From contig JAJXUT010000002.1 in NCBI GenBank assembly GCA_021782655.1, positions 1 to 64,000 of the forward strand: a stretch of 64,000 bases of DNA. The letters are read 5' to 3'. The position numbers and the translations under genes were made by a program. The notes under the pieces are model-generated. The model saw only the letters and a list, made by a program, of their open reading frames with translations. It was not told where the DNA came from and did no database searches. The DNA is from Deltaproteobacteria bacterium (GTDB lineage: Bacteria; Desulfobacterota; Desulfobulbia; Desulfobulbales; VMSU01). Of this stretch, positions 19,105 to 27,111 are shown one piece after another; the stretch's first letter is position 1; the number at the start of each line of letters is the position of its first letter.

Positions 19105-21408
19105 TCAGCCCGCTTGCACCTGGCGACCAGCCCTCGGAATCTCCTCCGGCAGCGGCACGATCTCCGGTATATCCAGAACGGTATCGCCTTTGACGATCTT
19201 GACGAAATTGGTCCGCTTGCTGGTGGCCCCCATAAAGGGGTCGGCAATCGTATTGGTCATCAAGAAGCCATCGGCCGCGCCTTTGCCATAGGCCCGGGTA
19301 AGCAGGGGCGATTGACTGCCGAAGCCATGGGCCATGTAGACCGCGTCCGGCCTGATCCCCGGCGTGACCAGCACCTTGATGGGGGTTGAACGCTTGCCAT
19401 CCTGGTTCTCCAGACGCACGGTCTCATCGTTTTTAATCCCGAGCTTTCCGGCGACCGTGTCGTTGAGCCAGAGGAAGTTTTCCGGGACCTCATGGTTCAA
19501 CCAGAGGTTGTTCATGGTTCGGGTGAAGGTATGGACGGGACTGCGGCCGTAGATGAGGCGGGTGTAGCCCTTGGGCGGCGCCGGGGTAGGCTCGAATTTG
19601 GGGATGGCGTCGAGATCCTCATCCGCAAACGCCTCCACCGCCAGTTTTATCTTGCCTGAGTCGGTGCCGATCTTGAGGTCCTTGCCCTCCCGGTAGGGGT
19701 TGCCTTTCAGGGTGACCAGCCCGCCTTCCCGGTTCAGTTTGTCAATGGACAGGTCGGCGGCGGCCAGTTGGTCGTCCACGTAGGCCTTGTCGTCCTTGTA
19801 GGGGAACCCTTCCACCTTGAGACGCTTGGCGAGGTTTGCCGCGATCCAGTATGGCGACTTGGCCTCGTACATGGGCGGCAAAACTGGCTGCCGAACGGTG
19901 ATATAGGGAGTAAGCCCCTCGTAGGCGTAAACCCCGTCGTAGCGTTCCAGGTAGACCGCCTCGGGCAGGATGATATCCGACCAGATCGCGGTCTCGCCGG
20001 CCATAATCTCCTCGCAAAAGATAAAATCGAGGTTCTTGATCGCCTTCATGGTCTCGTAGGGATCCGGAATCGTCTGCATGATATTCACCCCATTGACGCC
20101 CAGCAGCTTGATGGGGTAGGGCTTGCCGGTGACCATGGCCTTGATGACATCGGCGGTGGGGGTGCCGAACATGGCGGAGTAGGGATATATGTCCTTCAAT
20201 GATTTCTCGATCGGGGCAACCTGCTTGGACTTCTGCTCAACGCATTCGACATGGCCGACCTTGACCGATGTCGGGAAGTAGAGGCCGCCAGGAACGCCGA
20301 CAGCGCCGAACAGGGCGCTCAGGATGGCATAGAGCTGATGCCTGCCGACATCGCCCTTGCCGTACCAGGTGGCATGCCGGCCTGGATGGATGTTGACGTT
20401 GGGGCTGGCCTTGGCGAGCAGCTCGATGGCCGCCTTCATCCCGTCTGGCTTCAGATCGCAGATCTTGGCCGCCCACTCCAGGGAATACCCCTTCACCTCC
20501 TCCTTGAGGCGATCAAACCCCTCGCAGGTGTTGGCCACGAACGCTTTATTATAAAGGTTGTTCTGGATCACGTAGTTGATCCAGGCCAGGAGCAGGGCGT
20601 TATCGGTGCCGGGCCTGATGGGCAGATGGATCGTCGCCTTGCCGGCGGCCATGGAGAGCCGCGGGTCGACCACGACCAGCTTGGCGCCCTGGGACAATCC
20701 CTCTATGAATTCGCGGACATGGGAAACGTGGACGTTTTCCCCGATATGCGATCCGACCAGGAGTATGGCCTTGGCGTGGGCCATGTCGTTGTACTGCCTG
20801 GTGCCGGTGGCGATATACCCCAGAGTCTCCAGATAGGCGAGGGCCGCCGGGCCGACGCACTGGAAAAACGCCGGTTCGCTGGTGTAGTTCTCCGTCCCCG
20901 TGGCCATGAAGATCTCGCGCAAATTTTCCGCCGAGGCACCGTGGTCGAAATAGGCCAAGGCGTGCGGGCCATATTTTTTCTTGACCGTCTCCATGTTATG
21001 GGCAATCTCGCCCAAGGCCTCGTCCCAGGAGATCTTGGCCCACTTCCCTTCTCCCCTGGCCCCGACCCGCTTCATGGGATATTTGATCCGGTCGGGGTCA
21101 TAGAGGAGCTGAACCCCGGAATTGCCCCGGGCGCAGACCCGGGTACCGTTGACCGGGCTCTTGGGGTTGCCCTCGATCTTGGTCAGCCTGCCGTCCGTGA
21201 CCTTGGCCACGATAGGGCAACGCCAGAAACACATCTCGCACACCGAGGTGGTCTCCTTGGCCCCCATGCTCCCGGTCGCCTTGCCAACCGCGGTCTCCGC
21301 CCGCGCCTTCCGGAAAAGTCCTGCCCCGCCTGGCAAGCCGTCCATGGTTGACGCCGCTATGGTCAGCGCCGTCGCGGTTGACATCTTGATAAATCGTCTC
21401 CTGTTCAT
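19105..21408 (-). CDS. molybdopterin oxidoreductase catalytic subunit, PsrA/PhsA type
   Basis: This is a 767-residue DMSO-reductase-family enzyme. A Tat signal with MNRRRFIKM opens the protein. The 4Fe-4S binding motif follows as CEMCFWRC with a further Cys in RVCARGN. Molybdopterin-binding regions continue to a C-terminal dinucleotide-binding domain. SEPAFFQC places a Cys where the molybdenum ligand is expected, which points to the polysulfide/thiosulfate/arsenate branch. The natural substrate is not decidable by eye; reduction of polysulfide, thiosulfate or a selenium/arsenic oxyanion is possible. The ATG at 21408 has AAAAGGAGGG upstream and overlaps the TorD-like stop as ATGA. The ORF track start is 39 codons too early. 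Confidence 0.88.
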   Translation of the reverse strand: MNRRRFIKMSTATALTIAASTMDGLPGGAGLFRKARAETAVGKATGSMGAKETTSVCEMCFWRCPIVAKVTDGRLTKIEGNPKSPVNGTRVCARGNSGVQLLYDPDRIKYPMKRVGARGEGKWAKISWDEALGEIAHNMETVKKKYGPHALAYFDHGASAENLREIFMATGTENYTSEPAFFQCVGPAALAYLETLGYIATGTRQYNDMAHAKAILLVGSHIGENVHVSHVREFIEGLSQGAKLVVVDPRLSMAAGKATIHLPIRPGTDNALLLAWINYVIQNNLYNKAFVANTCEGFDRLKEEVKGYSLEWAAKICDLKPDGMKAAIELLAKASPNVNIHPGRHATWYGKGDVGRHQLYAILSALFGAVGVPGGLYFPTSVKVGHVECVEQKSKQVAPIEKSLKDIYPYSAMFGTPTADVIKAMVTGKPYPIKLLGVNGVNIMQTIPDPYETMKAIKNLDFIFCEEIMAGETAIWSDIILPEAVYLERYDGVYAYEGLTPYITVRQPVLPPMYEAKSPYWIAANLAKRLKVEGFPYKDDKAYVDDQLAAADLSIDKLNREGGLVTLKGNPYREGKDLKIGTDSGKIKLAVEAFADEDLDAIPKFEPTPAPPKGYTRLIYGRSPVHTFTRTMNNLWLNHEVPENFLWLNDTVAGKLGIKNDETVRLENQDGKRSTPIKVLVTPGIRPDAVYMAHGFGSQSPLLTRAYGKGAADGFLMTNTIADPFMGATSKRTNFVKIVKGDTVLDIPEIVPLPEEIPRAGRQVQAG

Positions 21409-21953
21409 CGTAAGCCCTCCTTTTGGATCAGATGGTTGATGCACAGCTCTGCTACTTGTCCGAGAATCAGATAAAAATAGGCCGGATCTGCCGTCTTCAA
21501 TCGCTGGAAAAAATGGGGAGACCACGCCATGACATGGCCCGCGACAAACTCGTCGAGCAACTCGAACTGGCCGTGGTCAAGCAGATGGCCGATAAAGGCA
21601 AGTTCATGGCCGATATGATCTTCGCACTCGCTGGTTTCCGCAGGCTCGAGGCCGGCCCTGCCGTAGAAGGCCATGGCCTGCTCATATCCCTGCTGTTTGA
21701 GGATCCCCTTGCCCTGGATATAGACCGAGGCATAAGGCGGGGAGGGAACCCCGCCCGGGGCATTGACAAACAGCCGCACGTATTCCGCCTGTAGCTGTTG
21801 CAAGGCGAAGCTCTCGTGGGTCTCCAGGGGCAGCCCCGTCAGCCCCAGATCGTGGGCCAAGGAGAGAAGAACAGCTACGGGCGGGCGAGGCTCGCGATAC
21901 TCCGGATAGGTAAAGGCGGAGGAGAGAAAGTAGAAGGGGTGTGGGTCTGCCAT
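21405..21953 (-). CDS. TorD/DmsD-family molybdoenzyme chaperone
   Basis: This is a 182-residue helical protein with the TorD-family layout: FYFLSSAFTYPE near the start, a central EYVRLFVNAPGGVPSPPYASV, and a DHIGHELAFIGHLL helix. TorD-type chaperones bind the Tat signal of their molybdoenzyme and hold it for cofactor insertion before export. The stop codon overlaps the psrA-type start by four bases (ATGA), which couples the two genes and identifies its client. The ribosome binding site is poor. Confidence 0.88.
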   Translation of the reverse strand: MADPHPFYFLSSAFTYPEYREPRPPVAVLLSLAHDLGLTGLPLETHESFALQQLQAEYVRLFVNAPGGVPSPPYASVYIQGKGILKQQGYEQAMAFYGRAGLEPAETSECEDHIGHELAFIGHLLDHGQFELLDEFVAGHVMAWSPHFFQRLKTADPAYFYLILGQVAELCINHLIQKEGLR

Positions 21954-22109
21954 ACGAAACGCACTCCGTCCAACTTGTCTAAATTACAGCGAATGGGCAC
22001 CGGACGTGACCAGGGCGGCCCGTCGGTAGTGCCCGGCCGGGGAAGGATACGATTAAACAAGTACCGTTAGCGCTCTCTTCGTTGGGGCGCAACACAACAT
22101 GCCAGATTA

Positions 22110-22139
22110 ATATTAGTACATTATTAGGCATAATGGCAA
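22110..22139 (-). promoter_or_regulatory. possible promoter of the molybdoenzyme operon
   Basis: On the minus strand TTGCCA and TAATAT are 18 bases apart in an AT-rich block, giving a leader of about 150 bases to the torD-type start. No binding site for an anaerobic regulator is obvious. Confidence 0.4.
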
Positions 22140-22280
22140 ATTATTTATTTCAGCCTTAGCTTAAATTTCACAAAAACCTTGACGGGATTTGCTAACAGCC
22201 GTCACCCCCGGCGCTTTGTTGTTCTATCCACGCTGCCGATGGAAAGCCGAGGTCCAAGAGAAACTATATGATTTTTTCAA

Positions 22281-22390
22281 GGTAAACCACAGGCTTTGCC
22301 GGGGACACCAAAAGTTTGACCGTTCCAGGGAAATAGCAAAGCCTCCGAACTCGTGGACCGCTCAAAGTCACGAGAAGGGAGGCTGAGATG
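22281..22390 (+). ncRNA. candidate structured leader with mutually exclusive helices
   Basis: GCAAAGCCT (22336-22344) can pair perfectly with AGGCTTTGC (22291-22299). The overlapping AGCCTCC (22340-22346) can instead pair with GGAGGCT (22378-22384), supported by an inner CTCGTG/CACGAG stem. A further GGTAAAC/GTTTGACC pairing is possible. The downstream strand contains a Shine-Dalgarno-like GGGAGG five bases before an ATG. This looks like a riboswitch-style sequestration design, but the frame after the ATG runs antisense through tRNA-Leu and is probably not a real gene. It may be a relic, or an IS end. I could not match it to a named RNA family. Confidence 0.35.
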
Positions 22391-22443
22391 AACGACATGC
22401 AATCTTTAAGCTACGCAAGGTGGGGATGCCAGCATCAAGTAAC

Positions 22444-22484
22444 AAAAAAAGGGCTAACCCCTTATATCCATAAGGTATTAGCCC
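22444..22484 (-). terminator. intrinsic terminator of tRNA-Leu
   Basis: On the minus strand GGGCTAATACCTTA pairs imperfectly with TAAGGGGTTAGCCC and is followed by seven T. It begins about 10 bases after the tRNA 3' end. Confidence 0.85.
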
Positions 22485-22494
22485 TAATTGTCTT

Positions 22495-22581
22495 TGGTGC
22501 CGGAGGTCGGAATCGAACCGACATGAGCTTGCGCTCGCGGGATTTTGAGTCCCGTGCGTCTACCAGTTTCACCACTCCGGC
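22495..22581 (-). tRNA. tRNA-Leu (anticodon CAA)
   Basis: The minus strand folds as a class II tRNA with acceptor stem GCCGGAG/CTCCGGC, anticodon stem CGGGA/TCCCG, loop CTCAAAA, and a long variable arm (CGAGCGCAAGCTCA) typical of Leu. The T arm has GGTTCGATTCC. The anticodon is CAA, reading UUG. The terminal CCA is encoded. It has its own promoter and terminator. Confidence 0.97.
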
Positions 22582-22656
22582 TGTTTGCTTCGGAAAGGAG
22601 CGAAGATTGGCCCTTTTGGTCGCGCACCTTTCATTTGCGAGGGAAGAAGGATCGTC

Positions 22657-22685
22657 AATATATAGGGCGGGTTATGGCTTGTCAA
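22657..22685 (-). promoter_or_regulatory. strong sigma70 promoter of tRNA-Leu
   Basis: On the minus strand TTGACA and TATATT are separated by exactly 17 bases, about 75 bases upstream of the tRNA 5' end. It lies just downstream of the flagellin-like gene's stop codon on the same strand. Confidence 0.8.
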
Positions 22686-22727
22686 GGCAAATAGAGCCGA
22701 CAGCCGGGGGGATTCTTACTCAACGGC

Positions 22728-25193
22728 TCAACTTGTCCCCGAGACAAAGCGGTTTAGGGCCATGATGAAAAATTGGTTGGCCTTGTTCGTCCCGCCTTGC
22801 ATGATCATGAACACGTTCGCCGGCACCGCGTTGGCTTGGGTCACAGCAAAGGAACTGGTGCGGATCAGCATCTGCATCCGGGTGAAGTTGGCGGCCTCGT
22901 CGCCGAAATCCACCGCCGTCATTTGGGATTGGGCATGGTCAGCAATCGCCTGGGCGCTGCCCAGGCTGGTGGCCGCCCCGGCCAGCTGATCGGAGACCGC
23001 CGCCGCCTGCCGGCGGATGGAGTCCAAATCCGCCCAGACCGCCTGGGAGATGGCCACCGCCAGCCCGGCTTGATCCTGGCTCGTGACGTCGATGTCGTTA
23101 AGTCTGAAGGAGGTCTCCTGTCCCAGTTGCACCGGGGCCTGGTTGACAGAGCTTTCGGCCAGGGTCGAGCCGGAGGCCAGGGTCGAGCCCTGCCTGAGAG
23201 TCATGGCCTGGCCCAGGGAATTGCCGCCGCTGGTCTGGTAGCCTTGGGCCAAGATGCTGCCGGCGGCGAGCGGCCCAGAGGTGGTGTTTAGGGGATTGGT
23301 CAGATAGGTGCCGGGCGCAATGAGGCTGCCCGAGGCAATCACCGAACCCGCCGACAGGTACAGGTCCTGGCTAGCGGTCTGATTGCCGGCCAGGGTCGCT
23401 GGGCCGCCGACCGTGGAACCCAGACCCAGCTCCGAGCCCGTCGGCAAAGTGGAGCCTGCCGGCAGCAGCATGGCCTGGCTAACGTTGACGTTGACCGCCA
23501 ACTGGGCCGGGCCGCCGATGGTTGAGCCCGGCGCGATCACGGTCGCCCCGCCGCCGTTGGCGATGGTCGAGCCGGGAGCCAGGGTCATGGTGGGTTCGTT
23601 CACCGTCAGGGGGGAGGTCAAGGTCAAGGGATCACCCAAAACAGCCCCCGCCGTAAGCGAAGATCCCGAGGCCAGGTTCGAGGCCCCTTGCAGCATCAAG
23701 TCGGTGCCCAGGGTCAGGGGACTGGCCAGGGTGACGGCGGTGGTCAGGGTCTGGCCAGCGGCGAGCGGCCCGCCGGTGGAGATGATGTCGCTGGTCAGGT
23801 AGGTGCCCTGGCCCAGCAGCGAGCCGGAGGCCAGCAGCGAGCCGGCCTTAAGGATATTGGCTTGGCTGGTGGCGAATCCCGCCCCCAGGGTGGTTGACCC
23901 GCCCAGGGTCGAGCCCGCCGCCAGCCGCGAGCCGGTGTCCAACACCGAGCCCTGGTTCAAGGTGGAGGCCAAGGTGGTGGCGATGCCGCCGATTAACCCC
24001 GGCCCGGTTATGGCGCCGCCCGCGGTCCAGCCGGCGGCGAGCTGGCTGCCAGCGCCCAGCAGCGAATTGGGGGCCAGGGTAGAGTCGATGCCGGTGCTCA
24101 TCGGGTTGGCCAGGGTCATGGCCGGGGCGAAGGGGGCGGAAAGGCCCAAGGCGTGGTCGGTGAAACTCAGGGTGTAGGGCCCCGGTTGGCGGACGCGGGT
24201 CAGACCGAAGGTGGTCATCTCCTGGTCGGTAAAACCCAGGCCGCCGCCCGAGCCGCTCACCGCTATCGGCCGACCGTCGGCGGTGGACAGGGCAAGCTGA
24301 CCGCTTGCGGTCACCTGGGCGGTCACCCCGTGGCTTCCGGTTTTGGCGTTGATCGCCTGGACCAGGCTGCCGTCACTGTCTGCGCCCTTAACCGCCACCT
24401 GGCCGATCAGTATCCCGTTGATGCTAAAATTCGTGGTGGTGCTGCCGGCGACAATCGCCCCGGCGGAGGTGGATTGCACCAGGGCCTGGGCGGTGATACC
24501 GGTGGCGACGGAATAGGCGTTGATCGCCTGGGCCAGGGCGCCCATGCCGCTTGCCGGGTTGTTGGCGTAGGCCAGATTAACGGAATTAATCCGGATCGCC
24601 TCGCCGTTGCCCTGGTCGGTGAGCGTGAAATCAGCCTGGCCGCCCACCGGGCTACTGATGGTCAGTTCGCCGGACTGCAACTGGCCGATCTGGTAAGCGC
24701 CGGCGGCGGGCAGGGTCAGGGAAAGGGTCTGGCCGGAGAGGGCGCCAAGCTGCAACTCCTTGTGGGAGTAAGAGCCGCGCAGCAGGGGAACGTCGTGATA
24801 ACTGGCCTGGCTGGTAAGATGATCCACCTCGCCCACCAGCTTGGTGATGTCGGCCTGGAGGAGCAGCCTGGTGGCGTCGCTCGTCCCGGCTTGGGCCGCC
24901 GTCTGGGCCTTGGTCTGAATCTCGCCGATCAGGCCCAGGGCGGTGGCCAGGGTGTTGTCCACCACCTGTAGGGCGGCGATGCCGTCGTTGGCGTTCTTGG
25001 CCGCCTGGCCGAGGCTGGCAGACTGACTGCCCAGATCGCTGGCCAGGCTGACCGTCACCGGGTCGTCGGCGGATTGATGGATCCGCAGACCGGAGGAGAG
25101 CTGCCGCACCGAGGCCGACAGAAAGAAGACGTTGTCGGTGAAGTTCTGCCGGGCAACCTCACCGCTGGGGTTGGTGTTGAGGGTGATGCTCAT
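22728..25193 (-). CDS. large flagellin-like protein with Gly/Ser-rich repeat insert
   Basis: This is an 821-residue protein. The N-terminal flagellin D0/D1 region (about 1-140) has SVRQLSSGLRI and NDGIAALQVVD. Two flagellin-IN-like modules follow, containing IRINSVNLAY and FSINGILIGQ, at about 185-310. A central insert of about 350 residues is dominated by xGSxLxxGSxL strands and looks like a beta-solenoid. The insert holds a duplicated unit of about 64 residues, seen in GSLLASGSLLGQGTYLT and GSVIASGSLIAPGTYLT. The C-terminus returns to flagellin (VDFGDEAANFTRMQML) and ends with a tail of about 20 residues (NKANQFFIMALNRF) beyond the usual flagellin end. GGGGAGG precedes the ATG. No flagellar genes are nearby. 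It may form a minor or specialised filament, or a secreted adhesin; that is inference. Confidence 0.8.
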   Translation of the reverse strand: MSITLNTNPSGEVARQNFTDNVFFLSASVRQLSSGLRIHQSADDPVTVSLASDLGSQSASLGQAAKNANDGIAALQVVDNTLATALGLIGEIQTKAQTAAQAGTSDATRLLLQADITKLVGEVDHLTSQASYHDVPLLRGSYSHKELQLGALSGQTLSLTLPAAGAYQIGQLQSGELTISSPVGGQADFTLTDQGNGEAIRINSVNLAYANNPASGMGALAQAINAYSVATGITAQALVQSTSAGAIVAGSTTTNFSINGILIGQVAVKGADSDGSLVQAINAKTGSHGVTAQVTASGQLALSTADGRPIAVSGSGGGLGFTDQEMTTFGLTRVRQPGPYTLSFTDHALGLSAPFAPAMTLANPMSTGIDSTLAPNSLLGAGSQLAAGWTAGGAITGPGLIGGIATTLASTLNQGSVLDTGSRLAAGSTLGGSTTLGAGFATSQANILKAGSLLASGSLLGQGTYLTSDIISTGGPLAAGQTLTTAVTLASPLTLGTDLMLQGASNLASGSSLTAGAVLGDPLTLTSPLTVNEPTMTLAPGSTIANGGGATVIAPGSTIGGPAQLAVNVNVSQAMLLPAGSTLPTGSELGLGSTVGGPATLAGNQTASQDLYLSAGSVIASGSLIAPGTYLTNPLNTTSGPLAAGSILAQGYQTSGGNSLGQAMTLRQGSTLASGSTLAESSVNQAPVQLGQETSFRLNDIDVTSQDQAGLAVAISQAVWADLDSIRRQAAAVSDQLAGAATSLGSAQAIADHAQSQMTAVDFGDEAANFTRMQMLIRTSSFAVTQANAVPANVFMIMQGGTNKANQFFIMALNRFVSGTS

Positions 25194-25241
25194 GGCGTCG
25201 CCTCCCCAGACAATTTAGTCGGCAGGGGACAATTGCGCAAA

Positions 25242-27008
25242 CTATTTCGTTTTTTGCCAGGAAACGGCCAGCCGGAAGCCGATAATGTTTGACCAGGTGT
25301 CCACCGGCTCGACCCGCCGGTGACAGGCGGTGACCACCCCCTCGGAGCGCCAGCTCCCGCCCTTGAGGATGAAGCCCTCCCTCTCTCCCGGCAGGGCGGG
25401 CATGACCCACTCGTGGACGTTTCCCAGCAGGTCGCGAATGCCGAACGGGCTCAAGCCCGCCTGGCCGTAGGCGGTAACCTCCGTGCTGCCTCCCTGGCCG
25501 GAGGAGGCGAAATTGCCCCGGCGTCCATCCTCCCAGGCCTTGCCCCAGGGATAGGGCCGGCCATCCGGGCCGCGGGCCGCGGCCTCCCACTCCGCCTCGC
25601 TGGGCAGTCGTTTGCCGGCCCAGGCGGCGAAGGCCAGGGCGTCCCGGCGGCTGACCTGCACCACCGGGTGGTAGTGTTTGCCCTCCAGATGGCTGCCGGG
25701 GCCGGCGGGATGCCGCCAGTTCGCCCCCACCGTCCGGCGAGCCAAGGCGGCCAGGGGGTCGATGGTGAAGGTGACGAGGCCGGTGGCCACATCGCGTCCC
25801 GAACGCCAGCGGCCCTCGCACACCAGGCCGTAGCCCTCCCGCTCCGCATCGCTCCGATAGCCGGTTTCCCGGACGAAGAGGTCGAAGAGGTCGTTGGTCA
25901 CCGGATACTGGCCGAGATAGAAGGCCTTGACCTCGATCCGTCTCGCCAGCGGCTCGCGGCAGCCAGCGGCCTCTCCCCCCAGGAGATACTCGCCCGCCGG
26001 GATGCCGACAAACTTAGGGGTGAAGCGGGCCAGCAACTGGCTGACCAGACCCTCCTCCGATTCGAGCATCACCTCCCGTTCCTCTTGGGCCGCCGTCTCG
26101 GGGTCAAGGTATTTGGAGAGCACCTCCAGCAACCGTAAGGGCGGGACGGGGGTGTCATCCTCCAGGATGTCGCCGCCCGTGGCCGCACCCGCCGCCGAAC
26201 CGGCATCCCCGTCGCCAGCCGTTCCCCCCGCCGCCTCGCCAAGTACGGCCATTTCCGCCTCGGGCCCAGCCACGAGTTCGGTCAACAACTCCTCCTCGAT
26301 CTCGACTATTTCCCCCTCCGCCGTCTCCCCCGGCTCAGACTCCGCCCCCGCCGACGCCGGGGGCGCCAGGGCCTCGTCCGTCGGGGATAGGGCCTTCCCC
26401 CCGCTCGCCAATTCCATCCCCTTGCCTGTCGCCGAGGCGCCATCCGCCCCGACGCCGGCGCCCAGCCCGGCAAGCAATCGGTCTTTTCCCGCCAGCGTCG
26501 TTTGCAACTCGGCGATCAACCCCTGGGCCTGCTCTAGGCGCTGGAACAGCTCCCGCAGACCCAGGGCCCCCCGCTCATCGCCCAGCTCGGGGAAGGCCCG
26601 TTTGAAGGCGGAAAACATCTCCGCCAGACGGCCTCCTTCCTGGCCCCCCACCCCCAACTTTTCCAGCAGGGAATTTTTTTGTTCCTCCGAAATCTCAAAC
26701 CGGTTCGTCCGGCCAATGACCACCCCCTCCGGATTCAGGCCCTGGGCGGCAAGCCCCTTCAGCGACCGGTTAAGGGCCGACTTGAGGTTGCTTAAACCCT
26801 TGCGCCGGGCGGGGAGGGCCTCGTGGTCGTCAAGATCCCAGATCTCGGCGATCAGGGACTCGACGGGGATGCCGTCCGGGCCCTGGTCGCCGGCGGCGGC
26901 AAACTGGCGGCGGAGGACGGCCACCAGCTTGGCCTTTAAGGTGCCAGGGCTAAGAGCCAGGTTGGCGATGGCGGTATCGACCCCGTCTGGGGCAAGCAGG
27001 TTAGGCAT
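25242..27008 (-). CDS. winged-helix-like plus formylglycine-enzyme-like (SUMF1/FGE) domain protein
   Basis: This is a 588-residue protein. Residues 1-115 look helical and winged-helix-like (LIAEIWDLDDHE...VVIGRTNRFEIS). A coiled-coil region and an Ala/Glu-rich linker (about 210-300) lead to a C-terminal FGE/EgtB/PvdO-type domain of about 250 residues. That domain shows AGEYLLGG, QYPVTNDLF, RLPSEAEWEAAARG, LLGNVHEWV and KGGSW...GFRLAV. In true formylglycine-generating enzymes two Cys near the end bind copper. Here the segment KGGSWRSEGVVTACHRR keeps only one, so sulfatase activation is unlikely. It starts 103 bases from the divergent topoisomerase-like gene. The function is unknown; a binding or regulatory role is inference. 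Confidence 0.75.
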   Translation of the reverse strand: MPNLLAPDGVDTAIANLALSPGTLKAKLVAVLRRQFAAAGDQGPDGIPVESLIAEIWDLDDHEALPARRKGLSNLKSALNRSLKGLAAQGLNPEGVVIGRTNRFEISEEQKNSLLEKLGVGGQEGGRLAEMFSAFKRAFPELGDERGALGLRELFQRLEQAQGLIAELQTTLAGKDRLLAGLGAGVGADGASATGKGMELASGGKALSPTDEALAPPASAGAESEPGETAEGEIVEIEEELLTELVAGPEAEMAVLGEAAGGTAGDGDAGSAAGAATGGDILEDDTPVPPLRLLEVLSKYLDPETAAQEEREVMLESEEGLVSQLLARFTPKFVGIPAGEYLLGGEAAGCREPLARRIEVKAFYLGQYPVTNDLFDLFVRETGYRSDAEREGYGLVCEGRWRSGRDVATGLVTFTIDPLAALARRTVGANWRHPAGPGSHLEGKHYHPVVQVSRRDALAFAAWAGKRLPSEAEWEAAARGPDGRPYPWGKAWEDGRRGNFASSGQGGSTEVTAYGQAGLSPFGIRDLLGNVHEWVMPALPGEREGFILKGGSWRSEGVVTACHRRVEPVDTWSNIIGFRLAVSWQKTK

Positions 27009-27111
27009 GAGAGGACAATTTGCGGCGCGGGTGAGATTTTTCTTCGTTAACTGGTCATAATTATACTATATTCGTAACTAAACCACAGCGGGTAAAAAAA
27101 CGGCAAAGGGC
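27009..27111. promoter_or_regulatory. AT-rich divergent promoter region
   Basis: This gap divides the FGE-like gene (minus) from the topoisomerase-like gene (plus). The minus strand has a perfect TATAAT (27060-27065) with no good -35. The plus strand has TATACT/TATATT candidates in the same block. Shared control of the two genes is plausible. Confidence 0.45.

Noticed and set aside
22388-22765. Plus-strand ORF of 125 codons with a good ribosome site
   Set aside because: It reads antisense through tRNA-Leu (the FGAGGRNRTD-type translation typical of reversed tRNA sequence) and overlaps the end of the flagellin-like gene. It is listed only as context for the foldable leader.
25194-25241. Possible sigma28 promoter before the flagellin-like gene (AGTTT...GCCGACTAA)
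   Set aside because: The half-site spacing is about four bases too long for a FliA promoter, so the match is probably chance.
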